A stretch of 64,000 bases of DNA from positions 366,250 through 430,249 of the forward strand of contig NZ_FOWQ01000004.1 in NCBI RefSeq assembly GCF_900115505.1. Reading direction: 5' to 3'. The notes beneath the pieces were generated by a model. The model ran no database searches, was not told where the DNA came from, and saw only the letters and a program-made list of their open reading frames with translations. Origin of the DNA: Geodermatophilus dictyosporus (GTDB lineage: Bacteria > Actinomycetota > Actinomycetes > Mycobacteriales > Geodermatophilaceae). Positions 43,218 through 50,679 of this stretch are shown piece after piece (the stretch's first letter is position 1; each line of letters opens with the position of its first letter). The position numbers were made by a program, and so were the translations under genes.

Positions 43218-44800
43218 TCGGAGAAGACCTCGATCGACGCGCCCATCTCGACCAGGCGCTCGTAGAGGTGCTCGTAGCCGCGGGCGATGATGTCGACGTT
43301 GCGCAGCACCGAGGTGCCGCGCGCGGCCAGCATCGCCAGCAGGATGCAGACGGCCGGCCGCAGCGCCGGCGGGCAGACCACCTCGGCGCTGCGCCAGCGG
43401 GTCGGGCCGGTGACCAGCACGCGGTGCGGGTCCATCAGGCGGACGTCGGCGCCCAGCCGGGTCAGGTCCGACAGGTGGATGGCCCGGTTGTCGTAGACCC
43501 AGTCGTGGATGAGCGTCGAGCCGGTGGCCGAGGCCGCGATGACCGCGAAGAACGGCAGGTGGTCGATGTTGAGGCCCGGGAACGGCATCGGGTGGATCTT
43601 GTCGATCGGCGCCTTGAGCTGCGACGGCGAGATGGTGACGTCGGCGAGCCGGGTGTGGCCGTTGTCGGCGCGGTACTCCGGCGAGAGCGTGTACCGCAGT
43701 CCCATCTCGGCGAGCACCGCGAGCTCGATCTCCAGGAACTCGACCGGGGCGCGGCGCACGGTCAGCTCCGAGCCGGTGACGATCCCGGCGGTGAGCAGGC
43801 TCATCGCCTCGACCGGGTCCTCGCTGATCGTGTAGTCCACGTCGGCGTCGAGCACCGGCCGCCCGTGCACGGTCAGCGTCGTCGTCCCGAGGCCCTCGAC
43901 GCCCACGCCGAGCAGCTGAAGGTACAGGCACAGGTCCTGGACCATGTAGTTGGAGCTGGCGTTGCGGATGACCGTGGTGCCGTCGGTGCGGGCGGCGGCC
44001 AGCAGCGCGTTCTCGGTGACGGTGTCCCCGCGCTCGGTCAGCACGATGGTGCGCCGGGAGGTGGCCCGGGGCTCGACGGTGGCCTGGTACTCGCCGGCGT
44101 GGGCCTCGACCGCCAGGCCGAAGGGGCGCAGCGCGATCATGTGCGGCTCGACGGTGCGGGTGCCGAGGTCGCAGCCACCGGCGTAGGGCAGCCGGAAGGT
44201 GCGCGCCCGGTGCAGCAGCGGGCCCAGGAACATGATGATGCTGCGGGTCCGCCGGGCGGCGTCGGCGTCGATGCCGGCGAGGTCGAGCTCGTCGGGGACG
44301 ACGAGGGTCAGGTCGCGGCCGGTGTCGTCCCAGGTGGCCGAGACGCCGATCGAGCGCAGGACGTCGAGGATGCGGTCCACCTCGACGATGCGGGCCACGT
44401 TGCGCAGCGTCGTCCGGCCGCGGTTGAGCAGCGAGGCGCACAGCAGCGCGACGGCGGCGTTCTTCGACGACTTCACCGTGACGCTGCCGCGCAGCGGCGT
44501 CCCGCCGGTCACCCGCAGGTGGGTGGGGCCGGCCGGGCCCACGGTGATCAGCTCGCTGTCGAGGGCGTCGGAGAGCCGGCCGAGCAGCTCGAGGGTCAGG
44601 TTCTGCCCGCCCTGCTCGATGCGGGCGACGGCGCTCTGGCTGGTGCCCAGCCGCTCGGCGAGCTGCTGCTGCGTCAGCCCGCGGTGCCGCCGCGCGTCGC
44701 GGACCAGCAGGCCGATCCGCCGGGTCGCACCCGCGGCCAGGGGGCTGAGCGTCGGGGCATCGGCCGTCGGCGTGAGGAGGGTCGGGTCGGTCGACGTCAC
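43214..44800 (-). CDS. HTH-MurA fusion: Xre-type domain plus UDP-GlcNAc enolpyruvyl transferase
   Basis: Residues about 29-88 form an Xre-type helix-turn-helix (RRHRGLTQQQLAERLGTSQS). Residues about 93-528 are a full-length MurA/EPSP-synthase-type domain. It keeps the active-site SSKN lysine (K113) and a cysteine in the catalytic loop position (C210 in YAGGCDLGTRTV, where classic MurA has GGCAIG), so it may bind fosfomycin and UDP-GlcNAc. Such fusions also occur in Streptomyces as second MurA paralogs; their role is unclear. GTG 44800 has no Shine-Dalgarno but TACCGT lies 8 nt upstream, so the mRNA is probably leaderless. Confidence 0.88.
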   Translation of the reverse strand: MTSTDPTLLTPTADAPTLSPLAAGATRRIGLLVRDARRHRGLTQQQLAERLGTSQSAVARIEQGGQNLTLELLGRLSDALDSELITVGPAGPTHLRVTGGTPLRGSVTVKSSKNAAVALLCASLLNRGRTTLRNVARIVEVDRILDVLRSIGVSATWDDTGRDLTLVVPDELDLAGIDADAARRTRSIIMFLGPLLHRARTFRLPYAGGCDLGTRTVEPHMIALRPFGLAVEAHAGEYQATVEPRATSRRTIVLTERGDTVTENALLAAARTDGTTVIRNASSNYMVQDLCLYLQLLGVGVEGLGTTTLTVHGRPVLDADVDYTISEDPVEAMSLLTAGIVTGSELTVRRAPVEFLEIELAVLAEMGLRYTLSPEYRADNGHTRLADVTISPSQLKAPIDKIHPMPFPGLNIDHLPFFAVIAASATGSTLIHDWVYDNRAIHLSDLTRLGADVRLMDPHRVLVTGPTRWRSAEVVCPPALRPAVCILLAMLAARGTSVLRNVDIIARGYEHLYERLVEMGASIEVFSD

Positions 44801-44808
44801 GGGGGGCC

Positions 44809-44814
44809 ACGGTA
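44809..44814 (-). promoter_or_regulatory. Candidate -10 box of HTH-MurA gene
   Basis: TACCGT on the minus strand lies 8 nt before GTG 44800. The 87-bp gap to the divergent gene at 44888 has to hold both promoters, and may hold a site for the HTH domain itself. Confidence 0.5.
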
Positions 44815-44887
44815 TCTCGCAGGTGAGATGGGCCGGGCAGGGCGCGCCGGGAGGACGGGAGGGACCGGTCCGGCCACACTGTCGGGC

Positions 44888-45637
44888 GTGCAGGTACTGG
44901 TCACCGGAGGCAGTGGTCAGCTCGGCCGCGCACTGGTCCCCGCGCTGGAGGCGGCCGGGCACCAGGTGCGGCAGATGTCGCGTCGCGGGACGGGCCCGGG
45001 CGGGGTCCGCGGCGACCTCGCGACCGGGCGCGACCTGGCGGCGGCGGTGGGCGGGGCGGAGCTGGTCGTGCACGCGGCCAGCGACCCGCGCGGCGACCCG
45101 TGGCAGGTCGACGTCGCCGGGACCCGCCGGCTGGTGCAGGCGGTCGACCGCGACCGGCTGACGCACCTGGTCTACGTCTCGATCGTCGGCGTCGACCGGG
45201 TGCCCTTCGGCTACTACCGCGCCAAGTTCGCCGCCGAGCAGGTGCTGCTGGCCTCCGGGCTGCCGGTGACGCTGGCGCGCATCACCCAGTTCCACCCGTT
45301 CATCGACGAGATGCTCTCGACCGCCCGCCGGGGGCCGGTGCTCCCGGTGCCGATGGGCTGGCAGGCCGCCCCGGTCGACGTCGCCGAGGCCGCCGGCTTC
45401 CTCGTCGAGGTGGCCGGGGGGCCGCCGGCCGGCGACGTCGTCGAGTTCGGCGGGCCGGAGGCGCTGTCCGCGGGCGACCTGGCGCGGGCCTGGGCGGCCG
45501 CGCGCGAGCCGGGCGTGCACGTGGTGTCCACCCCGCTGCCGGGCCGGCTGAGCGCGGCGTTCCGCGAGGGCAGCGTGCTGCCCGGGCCGCGGGCCGCCCG
45601 GGGACGGCGCACGTACGCCGAGCACCTGCGCGGCTGA
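44888..45637 (+). CDS. NAD(P)-binding NmrA/SDR-like protein
   Basis: Atypical short-chain dehydrogenase-like protein of 249 residues. VLVTGGSGQLGRALVPAL at the N-terminus is the TGxxGxxG cofactor loop; VYVSIVGVDRVPFGYYRAKFAAEQ holds a YxxxK pair. The C-terminal half varies as in NmrA-type sensors and epimerase-like reductases. The substrate is unknown. GTG 44888 is divergent from HTH-MurA. CACACT lies 7 nt upstream, with no Shine-Dalgarno. Confidence 0.82.
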   Translation: MQVLVTGGSGQLGRALVPALEAAGHQVRQMSRRGTGPGGVRGDLATGRDLAAAVGGAELVVHAASDPRGDPWQVDVAGTRRLVQAVDRDRLTHLVYVSIVGVDRVPFGYYRAKFAAEQVLLASGLPVTLARITQFHPFIDEMLSTARRGPVLPVPMGWQAAPVDVAEAAGFLVEVAGGPPAGDVVEFGGPEALSAGDLARAWAAAREPGVHVVSTPLPGRLSAAFREGSVLPGPRAARGRRTYAEHLRG

Positions 45638-45640
45638 CCG

Positions 45641-45665
45641 AGGGCCCCTGCAGGGGGGCGTTCCT
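45641..45665. repeat. Half copy of the intergenic palindromic element
   Basis: The perfect 12-bp palindrome CCCCTGCAGGGG (45645-45656) follows the stop at 45637, then GGCGTTCC. It matches the right half of the elements after rpoZ and hisE but the left half is missing. Confidence 0.5.
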
Positions 45666-45740
45666 GCCGTTCTCCGCAGCAGGGCTGCCACGTCCGGGAA
45701 CCGCCAGCTCCCGGCCTCCGGCGGTGCCTAGGGTCCGGAC

Positions 45741-46685
45741 GTGACCCGTTCCCCCGCCGCGGCCGTGCTGGCCGCCGTCGCCGTCACCGTGCTCGCCTGG
45801 GCGTCGGCCTTCATCGGCATCCGCGCGGTGGGGGAGGACCTCTCGCCCGGGGCGCTGGCGCTGGGCCGCCTGCTGGTCGGGACGGCGGTGCTCGCCCTGC
45901 TGTCCCTGGGGCGTGGCTGGGTGGCCCCGACCCGGCGCGAGTGGGGCCTGCTGGTGCTGTGCGGGGTGGGCTGGTTCGGCGTCTACAACGTCGCGCTCAA
46001 CGCCGCCGAGCAGCACCTCGACGCCGGGACGACGGCGATGCTGGTCAACACCGGGCCGATCCTCATCGCCGTGCTCGCCGGGCTGGTGCTCGGCGAGGGC
46101 TTCCCGGGCCGGCTGGTGGCCGGGCTGGTCGTCGCGTTCGCCGGGGTGCTGCTCATCGGCGTCGCCGGCCGGGACGGCGGCACCGACCTGCTCGGCGTCG
46201 TCCTGTGCCTGGTCGCCGCGGTGACCTACGCGGCGGGCGTGGTGGCGCAGAAGCCGGTGCTGCGCCGGCTGCCGCCGCTGCAGGTGACGCTGACCGCCTG
46301 CGCGGTCGGGGCGGTCTGCTGCCTGCCGTGGTCGGGGGTGCTGGCGGCCGAGCTGGCCGTCGCCCCGGCGTCGTCGGTGCTCGGTGCGGTGTACCTCGGC
46401 GTGGTGCCGACGGCGCTGGCGTTCAGCACGTGGGCCTACGCGCTGGCGCGCACCCCGGCGGGGCGGCTGGGTGTCACGACCTACCTGGTGCCGCCGCTGG
46501 TGGTGCTGCTGTCGTGGCTGCTGCTCGACGAGGTGCCGCCGGCGCTGGCCGTGGCCGGGGGCGCGGTGTGCCTGGCCGGGGTGGCCCTGGCCCGCAGTCG
46601 CGGTCGCGTGCGCCCGCCGGCGGCCCGGGGAGCCGCTGGGACGGCCCCCGCGCCCGATCCCGCCGCGCCGGCCGCTCAGAGGTAG
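45741..46685 (+). CDS. EamA/DMT-family transporter
   Basis: Drug/metabolite transporter-superfamily membrane protein with ten predicted helices in two EamA repeats (about 5-140 and 150-290). Conserved family features include LAWASAFIGIRAV, NTGPILIAVLAGLVLGE near the end of the first repeat, and PLVVLLSWLLLDEVP near the end of the second. The length is 314 residues, with a Pro/Ala-rich tail. The substrate is unknown. TAGGGT (45729-45734) lies 6 nt before GTG 45741, consistent with a leaderless mRNA. Its 3' end overlaps the next gene by 10 nt, tail to tail. Confidence 0.9.
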   Translation: MTRSPAAAVLAAVAVTVLAWASAFIGIRAVGEDLSPGALALGRLLVGTAVLALLSLGRGWVAPTRREWGLLVLCGVGWFGVYNVALNAAEQHLDAGTTAMLVNTGPILIAVLAGLVLGEGFPGRLVAGLVVAFAGVLLIGVAGRDGGTDLLGVVLCLVAAVTYAAGVVAQKPVLRRLPPLQVTLTACAVGAVCCLPWSGVLAAELAVAPASSVLGAVYLGVVPTALAFSTWAYALARTPAGRLGVTTYLVPPLVVLLSWLLLDEVPPALAVAGGAVCLAGVALARSRGRVRPPAARGAAGTAPAPDPAAPAAQR

Positions 46686-47122
46686 GCGCGCGGGTCCACC
46701 GCGGGCGGCAGCTCGCCGGGCACGATCCGCCGGCCGGTGACCGAGGTCGGGATCAGCCGCAGCCACCGGCCGTGCCCGCCCGGCGCCCACGGCTGCACGC
46801 CGGTGGCCTCGGTGCGGGCCACCAGGTCGGCGCGGTGCCCGGGACCGACCTCCTCGGCCACGCCGCGGACCAGCGCGCACCAGCCGCTGCGCGTGCGCCG
46901 GTCGATCTCGTCGACCTCGAAGGTGACGTCGGCGTGGTCGGCCGCGGCCAGCTTGGTGCCCGGCGCGGTGCGGATGACGATCGTCGTCCCGTCGACCGCG
47001 TCGTTGACCGGGATCACCAGCGGGTGGTGCTCGGCGTTGACGGCCAGCCGGCCGATCCCCTGGGTGGCGAGCAGCCGGGAGCACGCCTCGGCGGAGAGCT
47101 CCTCCATGGTGGGTCCGGTCAT
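46676..47122 (-). CDS. Pyridoxamine 5'-phosphate oxidase-fold protein
   Basis: Split-barrel flavin-binding-type protein of 148 residues. The N-terminal region MEELSAEACSRLLATQGIGRLAV and HPLVIPVNDAVDGTTIVIRT are typical of the PNPOx-like/DUF1697-type nitroreductase-fold families seen in Actinobacteria. GTKLAAADHADVTFEVDEID follows. It could bind FMN, F420 or heme; the sequence does not decide. ATG 47122 is chosen, with a second ATG at residue 6. Confidence 0.8.
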   Translation of the reverse strand: MTGPTMEELSAEACSRLLATQGIGRLAVNAEHHPLVIPVNDAVDGTTIVIRTAPGTKLAAADHADVTFEVDEIDRRTRSGWCALVRGVAEEVGPGHRADLVARTEATGVQPWAPGGHGRWLRLIPTSVTGRRIVPGELPPAVDPRAYL

Positions 47123-47162
47123 GTGCCCGTCGTGGCCGCGGTGTGGAACGACCGCGACCGGT

Positions 47163-48116
47163 TCAGCGGCGGCGGGGGCCGGCCCAGGGGTCGTCGGGGT
47201 CGAGGTCGTCGTCGGCCAGCTCGTGGTCGGCCAGCTCGTGGTCGGCCAGGTCGTGGTCGGCCAGCTCGTGGTCGGCGAGGTCGTGGTCGGCGAGGTCGTG
47301 GTCGGCCAGGTCGTCGTGCGGGTCGGCCCGGGAGTCCGCGGCAGCGGCCGGCCGCGGTGCGGCGGGGGAGCGTCCCGTGCCGCTCTCGGCCCGGCGGGCG
47401 AGGGCCCGCAGGGCGTCGTCGCGCTCGGCCTCGCGGCGGACCCGCGCCGCCCGCTCCCGGTCCCGCTCGGCGGCGCGCAGCCGGCGGCGGGTGGGCCGGC
47501 CGGTCACGGGCTCCTCGCGGCTGCGGGTGAGCCGCCACAGCACCGGCCCGGTCAGCGCCAGGCCGATCGGGACCACGTAGGCCGCGACCCGCTCCGTCCC
47601 GCCGGCGCCGAGCAGCCCGACCACCCCGGCGCCGTAGAAGACCGTCGTCGCCGCCCCGAGCAGGCCCAGCAGCGCCAGCGTCGTCCCCAGCGCCTCCGAC
47701 CACGGGCGGACGGCGTAGGCCAGCGCGACGAGCCCGGCCGCGCCGCCGACCAGGTACAGGGCGGCGCCGGCGGTGTGCAGGGTCGGGGAGGTCAGCCGCG
47801 GGAAGACGCCCACCAGCAGCACGCCGAGCGCGGCGGCGCCCAGCAGCGCGACCGCGGGACGGGCCGCCCGGCCGCGCAGGGCCGGCAGCAGCGCCACCGC
47901 GCCGCCGCCGACGAGCGCGGCCTGCACGACGAACGAGGCGTTCATCAGCGAGTGCCCGGGCCAGGTGACGTCACCGAGCGCGCTGATGACGTCGGCCGAC
48001 CGCGAGTAGGGCAGCCCGGCGCGGAGCTGCACGACCGTCTCCACGACGAAGAACTGGAGGGTCAGCACCCAGGCGAGGGCGCCCCAGGCGATCCGTCTCA
48101 TCGGCACACGCCCCAT
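47163..48116 (-). CDS. DUF998 membrane protein with repetitive acidic tail
   Basis: Residues about 8-205 form six or more hydrophobic segments of the DUF998 family (VISALGDVTWPGHSLMNASF is characteristic). A basic, charged coiled region follows (about 210-250). The C-terminus is a tandem repeat of a five-residue unit of the LADHD/LADHE type, about seven copies, encoded by 15-bp direct repeats at 47200-47310. ATG 48116 is used; ATG 48101 is an alternative. The length is 317 residues. The repeat tail is not part of the family. Confidence 0.82.
   Translation of the reverse strand: MGRVPMRRIAWGALAWVLTLQFFVVETVVQLRAGLPYSRSADVISALGDVTWPGHSLMNASFVVQAALVGGGAVALLPALRGRAARPAVALLGAAALGVLLVGVFPRLTSPTLHTAGAALYLVGGAAGLVALAYAVRPWSEALGTTLALLGLLGAATTVFYGAGVVGLLGAGGTERVAAYVVPIGLALTGPVLWRLTRSREEPVTGRPTRRRLRAAERDRERAARVRREAERDDALRALARRAESGTGRSPAAPRPAAAADSRADPHDDLADHDLADHDLADHELADHDLADHELADHELADDDLDPDDPWAGPRRR
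47200..47310. repeat. 15-bp direct repeats encoding a LADH(D/E) tail
   Basis: About seven near-identical 15-bp units (GGTCGTGGTCGGCCA and variants with C/G and C/T changes) lie head to tail in the DUF998 gene. The unit length is a multiple of three, so copy-number changes keep the frame. Confidence 0.8.
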
Positions 48117-48161
48117 GGTCCCAGCCCCGCCGGCGGACGCCCTCGGCGTGCGGGAGGCGGC

Positions 48162-48575
48162 TCAGGGGAGGTGGGCGAGGAGGGCGGCGTGCTGGGCGGG
48201 GGTCAGGTAGGAGGGGTTGCTGCCGGCGGGCACCCGCAGCACCTCGGCGCCGGCGAACCCCGGGTCGGCCAGCAGGTCGGCGCGCGGCACCGGCTCGGCC
48301 AGCAGGGTCAGCCGGACGTGCACCAGCGGCCCGCGCTCGTCCTCGCCGACCTCGCCCGCGACCACCCCGGTGGCGTGCACGCCCGGCCGGTCGCGGCCGG
48401 AGAGCCACAGCAGGCAGGGGTCCCCGGGCGCCACCAGCCCGAGCCGGTAGGACCGGTACAGGCAGCGGGTGAACGTCCGCTCCTCGCCGGGCCGCCACCC
48501 CGGCACGACGGCCGACGGGGGGCGCGCGGACTTCACCACCCAGCAGGCGACGTCGGCGGGCCGCAGGCGGGTCAC
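48162..48575 (-). CDS. EVE-like (PUA superfamily) protein
   Basis: Small protein of about 137 residues. DVACWVVKSARPPS at the start, the SYRLGLVAPGDPCLLWLSG strand-turn pattern and HATGVVAGEV resemble EVE domains, which bind modified bases in nucleic acids. The match is by eye and moderate. GTG 48575 is preferred because a weak -10-like box lies a few nt upstream; GTG 48599 would add 8 residues. It is divergent from the MFS gene with a very short gap. Confidence 0.55.
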   Translation of the reverse strand: MTRLRPADVACWVVKSARPPSAVVPGWRPGEERTFTRCLYRSYRLGLVAPGDPCLLWLSGRDRPGVHATGVVAGEVGEDERGPLVHVRLTLLAEPVPRADLLADPGFAGAEVLRVPAGSNPSYLTPAQHAALLAHLP

Positions 48576-48608
48576 CGGCCCATCCCAGCAGCAGGGCACG
48601 ATGGCCGC

Positions 48609-48647
48609 GTGCCGCCCCCCGACCGCCGACCCCGGTCGCCGCGCTGA
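48609..48647 (+). CDS. Possible 12-residue leader ORF before the MFS gene
   Basis: GTG 48609 has CACGAT 6 nt upstream, as in other leaderless starts here. The ORF ends after 12 codons at TGA 48645-48647, sharing CTGA with the candidate MFS start at 48644. Alternatively the C6 run 48615-48620 has lost one C: adding one base would fuse this start in frame with the MFS gene. Confidence 0.35.
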   Translation: MPPPDRRPRSPR

Positions 48648-49864
48648 GCGGCGCGGGCCCGCTGCCGCGGGGCCACCGCGCGGGGGAGCCGGGGCTGCGC
48701 CGCGCCTCGACGGCGGTCTTCCTCGCCGGGCTGGCCGTCTTCGCCGTCCTCTACGCGCCCCAGGCCCTGCTGCCCGAGCTCACCCGCGCCTTCGCCGTTC
48801 CGCCGGCCGCCGCGACGCTGTCGGTCTCGGGGGCGACGGCGGGGCTGGCCGTGGGCCTGCTGGTGCTGGGGCCGCTGTCGGACCGCGTCGGGCGCACCGC
48901 GGTCCTGCGCGCGGCGCTGGCCTCGGCCACCGTGCTGGCGGTGCTCGTGGCGCTGGTGCCGGCGTGGGAGCCGCTGCTGGCGCTGCGCGCCCTGCAGGGG
49001 TTCGCGCTGGCCGGGCTGCCCGCCGTCGGGGTGGCCTACCTGCGGGAGGAGCTCGACGCCTCGGTGAGCTCGCGGGCCATCGGGCTGTTCGTCGGCGGCA
49101 CCGCGATCGGGGGCCTCAGCGGCCGCCTGCTGGCCGGGGCGCTGGCCGACCTGGGTGGCTGGCGTGCTGCGCTCGGCGCGACCGCGGGGCTGGCGGTGGC
49201 GTGCACGGCCGCGGTCTGGCTGCTGCTGCCGGCGTCGCGGCGCTTCGTGCCGGTGCCCCGCGGCACGCCGGTGCTGCAGCAGCTGGCCCGCGGCGTCGGC
49301 GACCCGGTGCTGCTGGGCCTCTACGCGCTGGCCGCGCTGCTCATGGGCGGCTTCGTCGCGGTCTACAACGCGGGCACCTTCCGGCTCGAGGCGCCGCCGT
49401 ACGGGCTCTCGCCGGCGCTGGCCGGGCTGGTCTTCCTCACCTACCTGCTCGGCTCGGTGAGCTCCCCGCTGGCCGGCGGACTGGCCGAGCGGGTGGGCCG
49501 GCGGGTCGTCGTCCCCGCCGCGATCGTGCTCACCGGGGCCGGGCTGCTGCTCACGCTGGCCGAGCCCCTGGTGCTGTTCGTCGCGGGGCTGGCGGTGCTC
49601 ACCGTGGGCTTCTTCGCCGCGCACGCGGTGGCCAGCGGGTGGGTGGTCGCACGGGCGGCGCTGGGGGAGCGGCCGGTCGGGCAGGCCGCCTCGCTGTACT
49701 CGTTCTGGTACTACGCGGGCTCCTCGGTCGGCGGCACGGTGGCCGGCCGGGCGTGGGCGGACGCCGGGTGGCCGGGCGCGGCCACCGTCGCCGGCACGGG
49801 CGTCGGCGGGGCGCTGGTGCTCGCGCTGCTGCTCGGCCGCAGCCGCAGCCTGCAGGGCCGCTGA
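48644..49864 (+). CDS. Major facilitator superfamily transporter
   Basis: Twelve-helix MFS protein of about 406 residues. The loop motif LGPLSDRVGRTAVLRAAL lies between helices 2 and 3, and LAGGLAERVGRRVVVPAAI repeats it in the second half, as in sugar-efflux and YnfM-like permeases. The first helix (STAVFLAGLAVFAVLYAPQALL) is encoded upstream of the first GTG in frame (48851), so the true start must lie earlier. CTG 48644 in a CTGA overlap is one option. A start at GTG 48609 with a one-base frameshift in the C6 run is the other. Confidence 0.85.
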   Translation: MSGAGPLPRGHRAGEPGLRRASTAVFLAGLAVFAVLYAPQALLPELTRAFAVPPAAATLSVSGATAGLAVGLLVLGPLSDRVGRTAVLRAALASATVLAVLVALVPAWEPLLALRALQGFALAGLPAVGVAYLREELDASVSSRAIGLFVGGTAIGGLSGRLLAGALADLGGWRAALGATAGLAVACTAAVWLLLPASRRFVPVPRGTPVLQQLARGVGDPVLLGLYALAALLMGGFVAVYNAGTFRLEAPPYGLSPALAGLVFLTYLLGSVSSPLAGGLAERVGRRVVVPAAIVLTGAGLLLTLAEPLVLFVAGLAVLTVGFFAAHAVASGWVVARAALGERPVGQAASLYSFWYYAGSSVGGTVAGRAWADAGWPGAATVAGTGVGGALVLALLLGRSRSLQGR

Positions 49865-49910
49865 CCGCGCGGGCGGGCACGGACCGCCGCCCGGCGCCCG
49901 CCCGCGACCC

Positions 49911-50114
49911 TCAGTCGGTGGCTGCGTGGAACTCCGCGCCGGCCGGGTCGGCGTCGTCGGAGCCGACGGCCTGCCGCTCCTGCTCGGTGCGGTGCTGCAG
50001 TGCGTCGTCGCTCGGCCGCGGGTCGGCCTTGCCGTGCTCCTGGCGCGTCTTCGGCGCCGACTCCTCGGTGTCCATGACGTCGTCGAGGGTCGGGCGGTCG
50101 GGTGGGGTGGTCAT
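49911..50114 (-). CDS. Small acidic hypothetical protein
   Basis: A 67-residue hydrophilic protein with no hydrophobic core, rich in Asp, Glu and Thr (TLDDVMDTEESAPKTRQEH near the start). It is probably disordered. No family was recognised. ATG 50114 follows a good GGAGGGA ribosome-binding site. It converges on the MFS gene. Confidence 0.6.
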   Translation of the reverse strand: MTTPPDRPTLDDVMDTEESAPKTRQEHGKADPRPSDDALQHRTEQERQAVGSDDADPAGAEFHAATD

Positions 50115-50177
50115 CGCGGTCCCTCCGTGGTCGGTCGTCCAGGGGAGCCCATAGCCGCCCGGCCGCGGGGGAAACCC

Positions 50178-50486
50178 TCAGCGCTGCTGGAGCGATCCCG
50201 CCGGCAGCCACGCCTCGACGAGCACCGGCCCGTGCGGCCCGGGAACGGCGTAGGCGACGCGGCCCTGCCAGCCCCCGGGCTGCTGACGCCACTCGACCAG
50301 CAGCCCCGGCACCGTGCCCGGGGCGCCGGGCGGGGCGTGCACCCAGCAGTGCCGGCCGGTCCCGTCCTCGCGCCGCGGGGGCGGGTCGGCCGCCGGCCCG
50401 GGCGCGGGCGCCGGGCGGACGCCGGAGTCGGCGGCCCGCTCGCCCAGCGACGGCCGCGCCCTGCCCCGGTGCATCCCGCCAGCCAC
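50178..50486 (-). CDS. Small conserved actinobacterial protein
   Basis: About 102 residues. A Pro/Ala/Arg-rich start is followed by a compact C-terminal domain, RHCWVHAPPGAPGTVPGLLV then EWRQQPGGWQGRVAYAVPG and VLVEAWLPAGSLQ. I have seen similar domains annotated as hypothetical in many Actinobacteria; no function is known. GTG 50486 is chosen because CAGACT lies 6 nt upstream, as for other leaderless genes; ATG 50474 is an alternative. Confidence 0.6.
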   Translation of the reverse strand: MAGGMHRGRARPSLGERAADSGVRPAPAPGPAADPPPRREDGTGRHCWVHAPPGAPGTVPGLLVEWRQQPGGWQGRVAYAVPGPHGPVLVEAWLPAGSLQQR

Positions 50487-50534
50487 CTGCGCAGTCTGGC
50501 ACGGCCGTCGAACACGTGTTCGGTCCGTCGTCCC

Positions 50535-50633
50535 AGGTCGACGAGTCGGTACGGCGACGGGTCGACTCGTCGACCTTGACGGGGCGCGCCGGTCCAGGTG
50601 CAGACTGCACGCACGGAGTGACCTGTCCGTCAC
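50535..50633. repeat. Three adjacent dyads upstream of the nuclease remnant
   Basis: AGGTCGACGAGTCG (50535-50548) and CGACTCGTCGACCT (50563-50576) form a perfect 14-bp inverted repeat with a 14-nt loop. GTGCAGACTGCAC (50598-50610) is a perfect palindrome around a central A. GTGAC (50618-50622) and GTCAC (50629-50633) form a third dyad with a 6-nt spacer. No gene covers this stretch. Confidence 0.65.
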
Positions 50634-50679
50634 GTCTCGTGGGCGTAGGGGTCCCCGCGAACCGCCGGCCTGCGCACGC

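Noticed and set aside
47200-47310. CRISPR-like repeats
   Set aside because: The units are contiguous 15-bp codon repeats within a protein-coding frame with no spacers.
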